A DNA stretch of 64,000 nt from an uncultured Oscillospiraceae bacterium (GTDB lineage Bacteria > Bacillota > Clostridia > Oscillospirales > Oscillospiraceae): assembly GCA_934655875.1 (NCBI GenBank), contig CAKUHB010000006.1:53327-117326 (forward strand), in the 5' to 3' direction. The notes under the pieces were generated by a model that saw only the letters and a list, made by a program, of their open reading frames with translations, was not told the origin of the DNA and did not search any database. The position numbers and the translations under genes were made by a program. Shown here piece after piece: positions 33,201 through 41,498 of the stretch (its first letter is position 1; the number at the start of each line of letters is the position of its first letter).

Positions 33201-34418
33201 TTATTCCGCCAGCTGCCAGAGCATTTCGGCCAGCAGATTGGTGATGGCCTCCATGTCCTCGGCCGGAATGTATTCGAAGCGGCCGTGGAAGTTTTCGCCG
33301 CCCGTGCAGAGGTTCGGGCAGGGCAGACCCTCGAAGGAGAGCCGTGCGCCGTCCGTACCGCCGCGGATGGGGACAATCTTTGGCGTGATGCCGAGACGGC
33401 GCATGGCGTCTGCGGCGTTATCGATGAGGAACATGCACGGCTCGATCTTTTCCTTCATATTATAATAGCTGTCGCGCAGCGTCAGCGTGGCCGTGCCTGC
33501 GCCGTAGCGGCGGTTGATTTCCGCGCAGACGGTCTCCATGACACGCTTGCGCGCTTCAAAGCTTGCCCGGTCATGGTCGCGGATGATATATTGCAGCTCC
33601 GCCTGCTCCGTCTCGCCCTGCATGCCGGTCAGGTGGTAGAAGCCCTCGTAGCCCTCGGTATAGTAGGGCGTTTCCAGCGCGGGGAGAAGCCCGTGCAGCT
33701 CCATGGCGACGAGCGCAGCGTTTACCATCTGCCCCTTGGCGGAGCCGGGATGGATGGACTTGCCGCGGATGACGATTTTCGCGCTCGCGGCGTTGAAATT
33801 CTCGTATTCCAGCTCGCCGATTGCGCCGCCGTCGACCGTGTAGGCGTAATCCGCGCCGAACCCGGCGACGTCGAACCGGTCCGCGCCGCGGCCGATCTCC
33901 TCGTCCGGGGTGAAGGCGAGCTTGATAGTTCCGTGCGGCTTGCCGGACGTGAGCAGCAGCTGCGCCGCCGAGAGGATCTCTGCCACGCCGGCCTTGTCGT
34001 CCGCGCCGAGCAGCGTCGTGCCGTCGGTGACGATCAGGTGCTTGCCGACGGCGTTTTTCAGCTGCGGATACTCCTTCGGAGACAGAACGATGCCGAGCGC
34101 TTCGTTCAGGACAACGTCTCCGCCGTCGTAGACATCCGTGATGCGGGCGTGGATATTTTCGCCCGGTGCGTCCGGGGACGTGTCCATGTGGGCGATAAGA
34201 CCGTAGACGGGAAGCTTTTTCTCGCAGTTTGCGGGGATGGTGCCGTAGACATAGCCGTCCGCGTCAACACGGGCGTCGGCAATGCCCATGTCCTGCATCT
34301 GGCGGACAAGCTCCTGCGCAAGCTTCAGCTGCCGTGCGGTCGACGGGCAGGTCTCGGATGCTTCGTCCGAGGTCGTGGGGTAGGAAACGAGCTTCAGAAA
34401 GCGGTCAATGACGGTCAT
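33201..34418 (-). CDS. pepT: Peptidase T (tripeptide aminopeptidase)
   Basis: A 405-residue cytoplasmic M20B metallopeptidase that removes N-terminal residues from tripeptides. It has HMDTSPDAPGENIHARI at about residue 78 (metal His and Asp), DGTTLLGADDKAGVAEIL at about 140, FTPDEEIGRGADRFD at about 174 (catalytic Glu pair), and IRGGTDGARLSFEGLPCPNL near the end. Start ATG 34418 (MTVIDRFLKLVSYPT) follows CAAGGAGG; an open frame upstream has no support. It probably scavenges peptides. It stands alone, 70 bp downstream of ackA on the same strand. Confidence 0.95.
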   Translation of the reverse strand: MTVIDRFLKLVSYPTTSDEASETCPSTARQLKLAQELVRQMQDMGIADARVDADGYVYGTIPANCEKKLPVYGLIAHMDTSPDAPGENIHARITDVYDGGDVVLNEALGIVLSPKEYPQLKNAVGKHLIVTDGTTLLGADDKAGVAEILSAAQLLLTSGKPHGTIKLAFTPDEEIGRGADRFDVAGFGADYAYTVDGGAIGELEYENFNAASAKIVIRGKSIHPGSAKGQMVNAALVAMELHGLLPALETPYYTEGYEGFYHLTGMQGETEQAELQYIIRDHDRASFEARKRVMETVCAEINRRYGAGTATLTLRDSYYNMKEKIEPCMFLIDNAADAMRRLGITPKIVPIRGGTDGARLSFEGLPCPNLCTGGENFHGRFEYIPAEDMEAITNLLAEMLWQLAE

Positions 34419-34449
34419 AGGGAAAACCTCCTTGGAAATCAGACAATAA

Positions 34450-34472
34450 CAGGGCGGCCATTGGCCGCCCTG
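34450..34472 (-). terminator. Hairpin after ackA
   Basis: 10-bp stem CAGGGCGGCC / GGCCGCCCTG with a 3-nt loop, just past the ackA stop. On the minus strand TTATTGTCT follows, a weak T-tract. Confidence 0.6.
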
Positions 34473-34488
34473 TGGATGGAGCAAAAGC

Positions 34489-35685
34489 TTACTTGGTCAG
34501 CGCAGCGGTATCCTGCGCGATCATCAGCTCTTCGTTGGTCGGGATGACCCAGACCGTGACCTTGGAGTCAGGCGTGGAGATGATGGTCTCTTCGCCGCGG
34601 AGCTTGTTCTTTTCCGCGTCGAGCTTGACACCGAGGAACTCCAGACCGTCGCAGATGGAAGCGCGCATGGAGCCGGAGTTTTCGCCGACACCGGCCGTGA
34701 AGACGATGCAGTCCACGCCGCCCAGAGCTGCCGCGTAGGCGCCGATGTACTTGCGGACTTCATAGGCGAACTTGTCGAGCGCGAGCTGCGCGGCTTCGTT
34801 GCCCTTTTCTGCGGCTGCGTCCAGATCACGGAAGTCGGAGGAGACACCGTCGGACAGGGCCAGAACGCCGGACTTCTTGTTGAGCATGGTCAGGCAGTCG
34901 TCGGCGGACATGTTGTACTTATTCATGATGAACTGCGCGACGCAGGTATCGATATCGCCTGCGCGGGTGCCCATCGGGACGCCGGCCAGCGGGGACAGAC
35001 CCATGGAGGTGTCCTGGCACTTGCCGTCCTTGACAGCGGACAGGGAGGAGCCGTTGCCCAGGTGGCAGACGATGACACGGTGTGCGTTCTCCACGCCGCC
35101 CATCAGCTCGATGCAGCGCTTGGAGACAAAGCGGTGGCTGGTGCCGTGGAAGCCGTAGCGGCGCAGATGGTCTTCGGTGTAGTACTTGGTGGGGATGGCA
35201 TAGCGGTAGGCCTTCGGGGGCATGGTCATATGGAACGCGGTATCAAAAACGGCGACCTGGGGCTTGCCCGGCATGGCCTTTTCGCAGGCTTCGATGCCCA
35301 TGAGGTTGGCGGGGTTGTGGAGCGGGCCGAGGGGGATGCAGTCGCGGATGGCCTGCTTGCAGGCTTCGTCGATGATGCAGCTTTCAACAAACTTGTCGCC
35401 GCCGTGCAGGACGCGGTGACCGACTGCGTCGATCTCGTCGACGGACTTGATGACGCCGTCAGCCGGATCAACGAGAATGGCCATGACAGCTTCGATGGCT
35501 TCCTTGTGAGTGGGCATCGGGATGTCCTTTTCGACCTTCTTGCCGGTAGCCGGAACCTTGTGGGTCAGCTTGCCGTCAAGACCGATGCGCTCGCAAAGGC
35601 CCTTGGCGGTGACATCGCCGGTGTCCGGGTTCATGAGCTGATACTTGAGACTGGAGCTGCCAGCGTTGATAATCAGTACATTCAT
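34489..35685 (-). CDS. ackA: Acetate kinase
   Basis: A 398-residue enzyme (acetyl-phosphate + ADP to acetate + ATP) in fermentation. N-terminal MNVLIINAGSSSLKYQLM is the ASKHA phosphate-1 signature. GHRVLHGGDKFVESCII near residue 85 is the second family signature, and GTRAGDIDTCVAQFI and VFTAGVGENSGSMRA (adenosine region) follow. ATG 35685 is preceded by AGGAG and a TTGTAT-17-TATAGT promoter. Phosphotransacetylase is not adjacent. Divergent from tmcAL, whose product uses acetate. Confidence 0.97.
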   Translation of the reverse strand: MNVLIINAGSSSLKYQLMNPDTGDVTAKGLCERIGLDGKLTHKVPATGKKVEKDIPMPTHKEAIEAVMAILVDPADGVIKSVDEIDAVGHRVLHGGDKFVESCIIDEACKQAIRDCIPLGPLHNPANLMGIEACEKAMPGKPQVAVFDTAFHMTMPPKAYRYAIPTKYYTEDHLRRYGFHGTSHRFVSKRCIELMGGVENAHRVIVCHLGNGSSLSAVKDGKCQDTSMGLSPLAGVPMGTRAGDIDTCVAQFIMNKYNMSADDCLTMLNKKSGVLALSDGVSSDFRDLDAAAEKGNEAAQLALDKFAYEVRKYIGAYAAALGGVDCIVFTAGVGENSGSMRASICDGLEFLGVKLDAEKNKLRGEETIISTPDSKVTVWVIPTNEELMIAQDTAALTK

Positions 35686-35726
35686 AATTCCATTCACTCC
35701 TGTGTTTCTTTTTTCAGTAATCCATG

Positions 35727-35755
35727 TTACTATATCATAACTGGTATCATCATAC
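35727..35755 (-). promoter_or_regulatory. Sigma-A promoter for ackA
   Basis: Minus strand: -35 TTGTAT (35755-35750), 17-bp spacer, -10 TATAGT (35732-35727), 42 bp upstream of the start. Confidence 0.7.
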
Positions 35756-35812
35756 AACAAAAGCAAAACGGAAACAAGAGCTTTCCAATAAAATTTTACC
35801 GGAGGACGGCGT

Positions 35813-36973
35813 ATGCAGGCGGTCGGCGTGATCTGTGAATATAATCCCTTTCATCTCGGCCACGCGCGGCAGTTCGCCGCGATCCGGCGGCAGCTGGGGC
35901 AGGACGCGGCGATCGTGTGCCTCATGAGCGGCAATTACGTCCAGCGGGGCGAGCCCGCCGTCTTTGACAAGCTGACCCGGGCGCGCGCTGCGGTGGATGC
36001 GGGCGCGGATCTTGTGCTGGAGCTGCCCATCACCTGCACGCTGCAATCGGCGGGGGGCTTCGCCGCCGGCGGCGTGCGGATCTTATCGCAGCTTGGCTGC
36101 AGGTATCTCAGCTTTGGCTGCGAATCCGGGAGCGCAGACGCGCTTCTGCGTGCGGCAGCAGCGTCGTGCGCGCCGGAATTTGAAGCGGCCCTGCACGAAG
36201 CCATGCAGGCAGGCCTGAGCTACGCCGCCGCGCGGCAGCGTGCGTTAGCCGCGCTTGGCGCGGACGGTGCGCTTCTGGAGCGGCCAAACGATATCCTTGC
36301 GTTCGAGTATTGCCGCGCGATCCTCGCGCAGAAAAGCGCCATGCAGCCGCTGGCAGTTTTGCGTCCCGGCGATTATCACGCGGAAGCGCCGGACGAGGAG
36401 AACCCATCGGCCACGGCGGTGCGAAGGCTGATTCTGACCGGCGGAGACTGGCGGCGATATGTTCCGGCGGCGTGCCTATATGAAGGGGCTGCGCCGCACG
36501 CGCTACTCTGGGGCGAGCGGGCGATGCTCGCGCGCCTGCGCGGCATGGAGAAAGCCGACTGGGAATGCGCCGCGCACGGCTCCGAGGGGCTGTGGTCAAA
36601 GGTATGGAAGGCCGCTTTGTCGCAGCCGGATTATGAGAGCATCCTCGCGGCGTCCAAGTCCCGGCGCTATCCGCGCACGCGGCTGCAGCGGCTGCTTTTG
36701 TGCGCGTATCTCGGCATCAACGAGCAAACGCTCCGGCAGACGCCGCCCTATGTGCGTGTGCTGGCCTTTGACGAGCGGGGACAGGCCGTTTTGCGGCAGG
36801 CAAAGAAGAGCGGCGCCTGCACGCTTGTGAACGCCGGGCAGACGCCGCCGGACGCGGCATATGCCGCGCTGGAGCGCCGCGCCGCGGATCTGTATACGCT
36901 CTTCTCCCGCCCGGACGCGCGGTGTGCCGCCGGGACAGAACAGAATGCCCGGATCTACCGGAAGAAAAACTGA
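35813..36973 (+). CDS. tmcAL: tRNA(Met) cytidine acetate ligase (YlbM family)
   Basis: A 386-residue nucleotidyltransferase-like protein. The family start is VGVICEYNPFHLGHARQFAA (residues 4-23, HxGH-type motif), then VCLMSGNYVQRGEPAVFDKL (about 42-61) and ADLVLELP. TmcAL activates acetate with ATP and makes N4-acetylcytidine at the wobble position of elongator tRNA-Met. The C-terminal part (about 200-386) is the tRNA-binding half. RBS GGAGGAC precedes ATG. Its head-to-head position with acetate kinase fits acetate as a shared metabolite. A tRNA-Met gene lies in this window at 57509. Confidence 0.9.
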   Translation: MQAVGVICEYNPFHLGHARQFAAIRRQLGQDAAIVCLMSGNYVQRGEPAVFDKLTRARAAVDAGADLVLELPITCTLQSAGGFAAGGVRILSQLGCRYLSFGCESGSADALLRAAAASCAPEFEAALHEAMQAGLSYAAARQRALAALGADGALLERPNDILAFEYCRAILAQKSAMQPLAVLRPGDYHAEAPDEENPSATAVRRLILTGGDWRRYVPAACLYEGAAPHALLWGERAMLARLRGMEKADWECAAHGSEGLWSKVWKAALSQPDYESILAASKSRRYPRTRLQRLLLCAYLGINEQTLRQTPPYVRVLAFDERGQAVLRQAKKSGACTLVNAGQTPPDAAYAALERRAADLYTLFSRPDARCAAGTEQNARIYRKKN

Positions 36974-36981
36974 AAATGCGC

Positions 36982-37035
36982 TTGACAAATCCCGCCTCCT
37001 GTGCTATTGTACTAATCACTTAATACAGCAGCACA
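36982..37035 (+). promoter_or_regulatory. Promoter and candidate operator of the GntR-ABC operon
   Basis: -35 TTGACA (36982-36987), 17-bp spacer, -10 TATTGT (37005-37010). An imperfect inverted repeat covers the -10 and start site: TGTGCTATTGTACTAA (37000-37015) and TTAATACAGCAGCACA (37020-37035), 13 of 16 positions paired. It ends right before GGAGG. This is well placed for repression by the GntR protein encoded next. Confidence 0.7.
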
Positions 37036-37047
37036 GGAGGCGACTTC

Positions 37048-37425
37048 ATGTCCTGGCAATTTCAGGCCGATCAACCCATCTATACGCAGCTCGTCGCGCG
37101 CTTGCAGCAGCAGATCGTTTCCGGCGGCTATCCGCCCGGGAGCAAGCTTCCCTCGGTACGTGAGCTTGCAGCTGACGCCGGTGTCAACCCAAACACCGTG
37201 CAGCGCGCCTTTGCCGATCTGGAGCGCGCGGGACTGATCTACACGCAGCGCACCGCCGGTAAGTTCGTCACCGAGGATGCCGCTGCCGTCACCGCCGCGC
37301 GCCGCTCGCTCGCCGAAGCGCAGACCCGGCAGTATCTCGCGGCCATGCGTGCGCTTGGCTGCGGAAAGCAGGAAATTCACAATCTATTCGATCAAATGGA
37401 GGAACAGGAACATGCCGATCTTTGA
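37048..37425 (+). CDS. GntR-family regulator, YtrA subfamily
   Basis: A 125-residue regulator: N-terminal winged helix (PIYTQLVARLQQQIVSGGYPPGSKLPSVRELAADAGVNPNTVQRAFADLERAGLIYT region at about residues 10-65) and only a short helical C-terminus, the hallmark of YtrA types that control ABC transporter operons. RBS GGAGG lies 8 bp before ATG, inside the candidate operator. Its stop overlaps the ATPase gene by 14 bp. It most likely represses its own operon, and its signal may be an antibiotic or cell-envelope compound. Confidence 0.9.
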   Translation: MSWQFQADQPIYTQLVARLQQQIVSGGYPPGSKLPSVRELAADAGVNPNTVQRAFADLERAGLIYTQRTAGKFVTEDAAAVTAARRSLAEAQTRQYLAAMRALGCGKQEIHNLFDQMEEQEHADL

Positions 37426-38116
37426 ATGCCGCGCGCTGGAAAAGCGCTATGGCGCGGCCATGGCGCTCGACCATATCGATCTCGCGCTCGAACCCGGCCG
37501 CATCGTTGGCCTGCTTGGGCCGAACGGCAGCGGAAAATCCACCCTGATCAAGCTTGCCATGGGGCTTCTCCAGCCCACAAGCGGCGAGGTCCTGATCGGC
37601 GGCCAGACGCCGTCGCCGCAGACCAACGCCATTGTGTCCTATCTGCCCGACCGCATTACGCTCAGCCCCTGGATGAAGACGCGCCAGCTGCTCGATTTCT
37701 ATGGCGACTTCTTTGCCGATTTTGACCGCGCAGCCGCCGAACGGATGCTCTCGCAGCTCGGTCTGGATCTCAACCAGTCCGTCCGTCAGATGTCCAAGGG
37801 CATGAAGGAAAAGGTCCAGCTCGTGCTTACCATGAGCCGCAGAGCGAAGCTCTATCTGCTCGACGAGCCGATCGGCGGCGTCGATCCCGCCACGCGCGAT
37901 TATATCCTGCATACCATTATTTCAAACTATAACCCCGAGGCTGCCGTCATCATCAGCACACACCTGATCGCCGATGTCGAGCCGGTGCTTGATGATGTCA
38001 TTTTCCTCGATCATGGACACGTCGCGCTGCACGAGAGCTGCGAGGAGATCCGCGAGACGCGCGGCCAGTCGGTCGACGCCCTGTTCCGGGAGGTATTCAA
38101 ATGCTGGGAAAACTGA
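37412..38116 (+). CDS. ABC transporter ATP-binding protein
   Basis: A 234-residue NBD with Walker A GPNGSGKSTLIKLAMG at about residues 36-51, a signature region MSKGMKEKVQLVLTMSR at about 131 (K instead of the usual G at one position), Walker B LYLLDEPIGGVDPATR, and switch STHLIADVEPVLDD. The MSKGM(K/R) signature is common for YtrB-like ATPases. It is encoded between the GntR gene and a permease, overlapping both, so the three form a coupled operon. Confidence 0.9.
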   Translation: MPIFECRALEKRYGAAMALDHIDLALEPGRIVGLLGPNGSGKSTLIKLAMGLLQPTSGEVLIGGQTPSPQTNAIVSYLPDRITLSPWMKTRQLLDFYGDFFADFDRAAAERMLSQLGLDLNQSVRQMSKGMKEKVQLVLTMSRRAKLYLLDEPIGGVDPATRDYILHTIISNYNPEAAVIISTHLIADVEPVLDDVIFLDHGHVALHESCEEIRETRGQSVDALFREVFKCWEN

Positions 38117-38955
38117 TCAAACACGAGTTCCGCGCCACAGGCCGTCTGATGGCGCCGCTGTTCGGCGCGCTCTTGCTGCTGGCTGTCTTTGCCCGCGTCA
38201 CAAATCAGATCCTGCAGCAGGTGCCGAATCCCACGCGCGTCCTCTATATTGTCAGCGTCCTGCTCGCCATTGTCTATGTGCTGGCGGGTCTTGGCGTGAT
38301 GGTCTTCTCCACCGTTCTGATGATCAAGCGCTTCCACCAGAACTTCCTTACCGACGAGGGCTATCTCATGTTCACGCTTCCCGTAAGCGTCCACAGCCTG
38401 CTCTGGTCGAAGCTGATCACCGCCGCGCTCTTTTTCCTGTTCACGTTTGCGGCTGAGCTGCTGGCCCTCGCCATCGTGATCCGGCAGGGCGGCGTGTCGG
38501 CAGAGCTATATAACAACTTTATATCCGGACTGCGCGAGCTGGGCAGCTATTACACCGGTAACGGCATCGCCATTGCGCTGGAGACCTTTGCGATGCTGTT
38601 CGTCAGCCTGCTTGTCACCTGCCTGCTGTTCTACGCGCCCATGTCCATCGGATACAGCTTCGCCAACCATAAGGGGCTTCTTTCTGTCGTGTTCTACTTT
38701 GTCATTCAGGCCGTGCTGCAAATTTTCGGCGTCTCCATGCTCGCGGGGGTCGCGGATGACGGCTCCCTTCTGAACCGCATGCTGCAAAACATCTATACAG
38801 GCGGCCGCACGGTCATCGTCAATGGCGTCCCACACGTTGCTGTTCAGTTTTTCCACGGCACCATGCTCCTGTCCCTGCTTGCAGAGCTCGTCCTCGGCGC
38901 GATCCTCTATTTCCTCACCTACTTCATGCTCCGCCGGCACCGGAACCTCCAGTAA
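38101..38955 (+). CDS. ABC transporter permease (partner of the YtrA-regulated ATPase)
   Basis: A 284-residue membrane protein with six hydrophobic segments (about 17-37, 50-80, 100-125, 150-180, 195-225, 250-278). The first cytoplasmic stretch is MLGKLIKHEFRATGRLM, typical of ABC-2/YtrC-like permeases. It overlaps the ATPase gene by 16 bp. Export is more likely than import because no binding protein is encoded. Substrate unknown; Firmicute YtrA operons are often induced by wall-active antibiotics. Confidence 0.82.
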   Translation: MLGKLIKHEFRATGRLMAPLFGALLLLAVFARVTNQILQQVPNPTRVLYIVSVLLAIVYVLAGLGVMVFSTVLMIKRFHQNFLTDEGYLMFTLPVSVHSLLWSKLITAALFFLFTFAAELLALAIVIRQGGVSAELYNNFISGLRELGSYYTGNGIAIALETFAMLFVSLLVTCLLFYAPMSIGYSFANHKGLLSVVFYFVIQAVLQIFGVSMLAGVADDGSLLNRMLQNIYTGGRTVIVNGVPHVAVQFFHGTMLLSLLAELVLGAILYFLTYFMLRRHRNLQ

Positions 38956-39019
38956 GCGCGGTTGGGATGGCCGAAAAACAACATTGCTCGTTTTTTTGCT
39001 GGAAATCTTCTGGTTTGGT

Positions 39020-39127
39020 TGTAGGGGACGATGCCCACATCGTCCCGGCAGAGAAGACCGATTTCACGAAGGTCTACGGCAAATTCGTAACTGCTGTAGC
39101 GGGCCGATGTGGGCATCGGCCCCTACA
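39020..39127. repeat. Dispersed inverted-repeat element, family 1, intact copy
   Basis: 108 bp with 28-bp terminal inverted repeats: left TGTAGGGGACGATGCCCACA, right TGTGGGCATCGGCCCCTACA. Inner part has no gene. The copy at 19293-19457 shares the ends and the inner sequence in inverted orientation. No transposase is present, so it is MITE-like. It lies in the 372-bp gap between the ABC permease and rpmE, which otherwise holds only the rpmE promoter and leader. Confidence 0.85.
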
Positions 39128-39228
39128 TGAATGGTGCGTATTTTGCACTGCTTTGCAAGGAACTAGCCGCTTAACGGGGCGTTTTTCCGCATCTGAGCAT
39201 CGACAAGAAGAAAAAATGAAAATTATCC

Positions 39229-39257
39229 TTGCATTCTGGCGCATCCTGTGGTACTAT
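39229..39257 (+). promoter_or_regulatory. Promoter for rpmE
   Basis: -35 TTGCAT (39229-39234), 17-bp spacer, -10 TACTAT (39252-39257). The 65-nt leader contains a small hairpin AAGGGC / GCCTTT with T-run at about 39279-39298, which could be a ribosomal-protein leader. Confidence 0.6.
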
Positions 39258-39327
39258 ATCTAGGCGTTTGAACCAAGGGAAGGGCAGTCTGCCTTTTTAC
39301 AGAAATCTGATGAGAGAGGTGAAACTC

Positions 39328-39528
39328 ATGAAGGAAGGTATCCATCCCAAGTACGAACAGACTACTATCAGATGCGCGTGTGGTGCAGTTATTGAGACTG
39401 GTTCTACCAAAAAGGACATCAAGGTTGAAATTTGCTCCAAGTGTCACCCGTTCTACACCGGCAAGCAGAAGCTTGTTGACACCGGTGGACGTGTTGACCG
39501 TTTCAACAAGAAATACGGCCTGAAGTAA
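39328..39528 (+). CDS. rpmE: 50S ribosomal protein L31, zinc-binding type
   Basis: A 66-residue protein. MKEGIHPKYEQTTIRCACGAVIETGS gives the first Cys pair (CAC), and VEICSKCHPFYTGKQKL the second (CSKC), so this is the zinc-containing C+ form of L31. It ends in GGRVDRFNKKYGLK, as expected. RBS GAGAGGTGA precedes ATG 39328; the longer open frame upstream covers the leader. It is monocistronic, with its own promoter and terminator. Confidence 0.97.
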   Translation: MKEGIHPKYEQTTIRCACGAVIETGSTKKDIKVEICSKCHPFYTGKQKLVDTGGRVDRFNKKYGLK

Positions 39529-39534
39529 GAAGAC

Positions 39535-39566
39535 AGTCCGCACCGCGTATCGGTGCGGACTTTTTT
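39535..39566 (+). terminator. Terminator of rpmE
   Basis: 11-bp stem AGTCCGCACCG / CGGTGCGGACT with a 5-nt loop and a T6 run. Confidence 0.93.
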
Positions 39567-39606
39567 CATGCTTGTCGCAAATTGTAAAAAACTGACGGAT
39601 AGAAAT

Positions 39607-40872
39607 ATGGAAGAACTGAACCGAAAAAAGATCGACCGGGCTGTGCTTGTCGGCCTGAACGCGGACTGCTTTACAAAGGAAGAGACCGCGACAGAAACGA
39701 CGCTGGACGAGCTGGAAGCCCTGCTCAATACCGCCGGCGGCGAATGCGCCGGCAAGGTTTTGCAGAATAAGCACACGCCCGACCCGCGCTCGTTCATCGG
39801 CGAGGGCAAGGCGGAAGAGGTCCGCCAGCTGGTGCAGCAGACCGGCGCGAACATGGTCATTTTCGACAATGACCTCACGCCCTCGCAGACGCGGACGCTG
39901 GAGGACATTCTGAAGACTGTCGTGCTCGACCGCAGCGCGTTGATCCTTGATATTTTCGCCCAGCGCGCCAAAACGCGCGAGGGCAAGCTGCAAGTCGAGC
40001 TGGCGCAGTACCAGTATTATCTGCCGCGGCTGACGGTCTGGAACGAAGAGATGGGCCGTCTCGGCGGCGGCATCGGCACAAGAGGGCCGGGCGAAACGCA
40101 GCTCGAGACCGATAAACGCTATATCCGCTCCCGCATCCAGAAGCTGCGGGAGAATCTGGAACTCGTGCGCAAGACACGGGCGGAGCAGCGCCGCAGGCGG
40201 CAGAAGAACGAGATCCCCGTCGTGGCGCTGGTCGGCTACACGAATGCGGGCAAATCCACACTCCTGAACCGGCTCACCGGGGCGGATATCCCGGCAAACA
40301 ACCGCCTGTTTGACACGCTGGACACGACCACGCGGCAGCTGACGGTCTCGGACACGTGTCAGGTGCTGCTGTCCGACACGGTCGGCTTCATCGCGAAGCT
40401 GCCGCACCATCTGGTCAACGCGTTCCGCGCAACGCTGGAGGAGCTGGAATACGCGGATCTTCTCATCCACGTCATCGACAGCGCCGACCCGGAGCGTGAG
40501 GATCATATCGCGGTCGTCGACCGCCTGATCGCGGAGCTGGCCAAGCCCGGCACGCCGGTATTGGAATGCTATAACAAATGCGACCTCGTCCCGGACGACG
40601 AGATCCCCCGCGGCGCGGACAAGGTCGCCATCTCCGCCGCGCAGGGCGCGGGCATTGATGCGCTCAAAAAAGCGATCGAACAGCAGCTTGGCAAGGGCAA
40701 GCATCAAATCAAGCTCCTGCTGCCGTATGCCATGGGCGGCATGGTGGAGACGCTGCATTCGGGCGCGAAGGTGCTGGGGTGCGAATATGCAGAAGAGGGA
40801 ATCTTTGTAAGCGCAGTCGTGGATGAAACCTTATTCGGAAAACTGCGTCGGTATGTGATAGAGGAAGCCTGA
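39607..40872 (+). CDS. hflX: GTPase HflX
   Basis: A 421-residue ribosome-associated GTPase that splits stalled 70S ribosomes. The HflX N-domain includes HTPDPRSFIGEGKAEEVRQLV and RTRGPGETQLETD-like GTRGPGETQLETDKRYI at about residue 155. G1 is GYTNAGKSTLLNRL at about 205, G2 DTLDTTTRQ, G3 DTVGFIAKLPHHLVNAF, G4 NKCDLV. ATG 39607 is chosen because upstream starts lie inside the rpmE terminator or have no site; its RBS is weak. It overlaps yigZ by 1 bp (TGATG). Confidence 0.93.
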   Translation: MEELNRKKIDRAVLVGLNADCFTKEETATETTLDELEALLNTAGGECAGKVLQNKHTPDPRSFIGEGKAEEVRQLVQQTGANMVIFDNDLTPSQTRTLEDILKTVVLDRSALILDIFAQRAKTREGKLQVELAQYQYYLPRLTVWNEEMGRLGGGIGTRGPGETQLETDKRYIRSRIQKLRENLELVRKTRAEQRRRRQKNEIPVVALVGYTNAGKSTLLNRLTGADIPANNRLFDTLDTTTRQLTVSDTCQVLLSDTVGFIAKLPHHLVNAFRATLEELEYADLLIHVIDSADPEREDHIAVVDRLIAELAKPGTPVLECYNKCDLVPDDEIPRGADKVAISAAQGAGIDALKKAIEQQLGKGKHQIKLLLPYAMGGMVETLHSGAKVLGCEYAEEGIFVSAVVDETLFGKLRRYVIEEA

Positions 40873-41498
40873 TGGAACAGTATCTGATCCCCGCGAAGGA
40901 GGGGGCATCCGAATATATCGAAAAGAAATCCCGCTTTCTTGGCCTGATCGTCCCCGTGACGACCGAAGCGGAAGCGCGCGCGCAGCTGGACGCCGTCAAA
41001 AAACGCGAATACGACGCCCGGCACAACTGCTGGGCCTATATCCTGCATTCCGGCCAGAAGCGCTACAGTGACGACGGCGAGCCGCAGGGTACTGCGGGGC
41101 AGCCGATCCTGAACGTGCTCGAGCGCGAGGGCGTGCAGGACGTCCTGTGCGTGGTCACGCGGTATTTTGGCGGGATTTTGCTTGGCGCGGGCGGCCTTTG
41201 CCGGGCGTACACGAAGGCGGCGAAGGACGCGCTGGACGACGCTGGCATTTCCGAGCTGCGCCCGTGGAGCGTTCTGCGGCTGGACTGTCCGTATGCGCTC
41301 TTTGAGCGGGTGAAGCTGGAGCTGGAAAAGCGCGGCGGCACAGTCATAAGCAGTGAATACGGCGCGCAGATCACCCTGACGGCGGCGCTGCCGGAGCCGG
41401 AGGAGCCTGTGTTTGCAAAGGCCTTGCAGGAGCTTTCGGCGGGCAGCATGGTTCCGGAGAAGACCGGAACGGAGCTGCGCGGCGTGAGAGTGCGGTAA
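40872..41498 (+). CDS. yigZ: YigZ/IMPACT-family protein
   Basis: A 208-residue protein with the UPF0029/IMPACT signature at about residues 20-135: KKSRFLGLIVPV, ARHNCWAYILHSGQKRYSDDGEPQGTAGQPILNVLE and VVTRYFGGILLGAGGLCRAYTKAA. The C-terminal 70 residues are the usual DUF1949-like domain. The molecular role is not firmly known. It is the second gene of the hflX operon by a 1-bp start/stop overlap. Confidence 0.92.
   Translation: MEQYLIPAKEGASEYIEKKSRFLGLIVPVTTEAEARAQLDAVKKREYDARHNCWAYILHSGQKRYSDDGEPQGTAGQPILNVLEREGVQDVLCVVTRYFGGILLGAGGLCRAYTKAAKDALDDAGISELRPWSVLRLDCPYALFERVKLELEKRGGTVISSEYGAQITLTAALPEPEEPVFAKALQELSAGSMVPEKTGTELRGVRVR

Noticed and set aside
39553..39606. Upstream start for hflX at 39553
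   Set aside because: It would begin inside the rpmE terminator stem, before any ribosome site.
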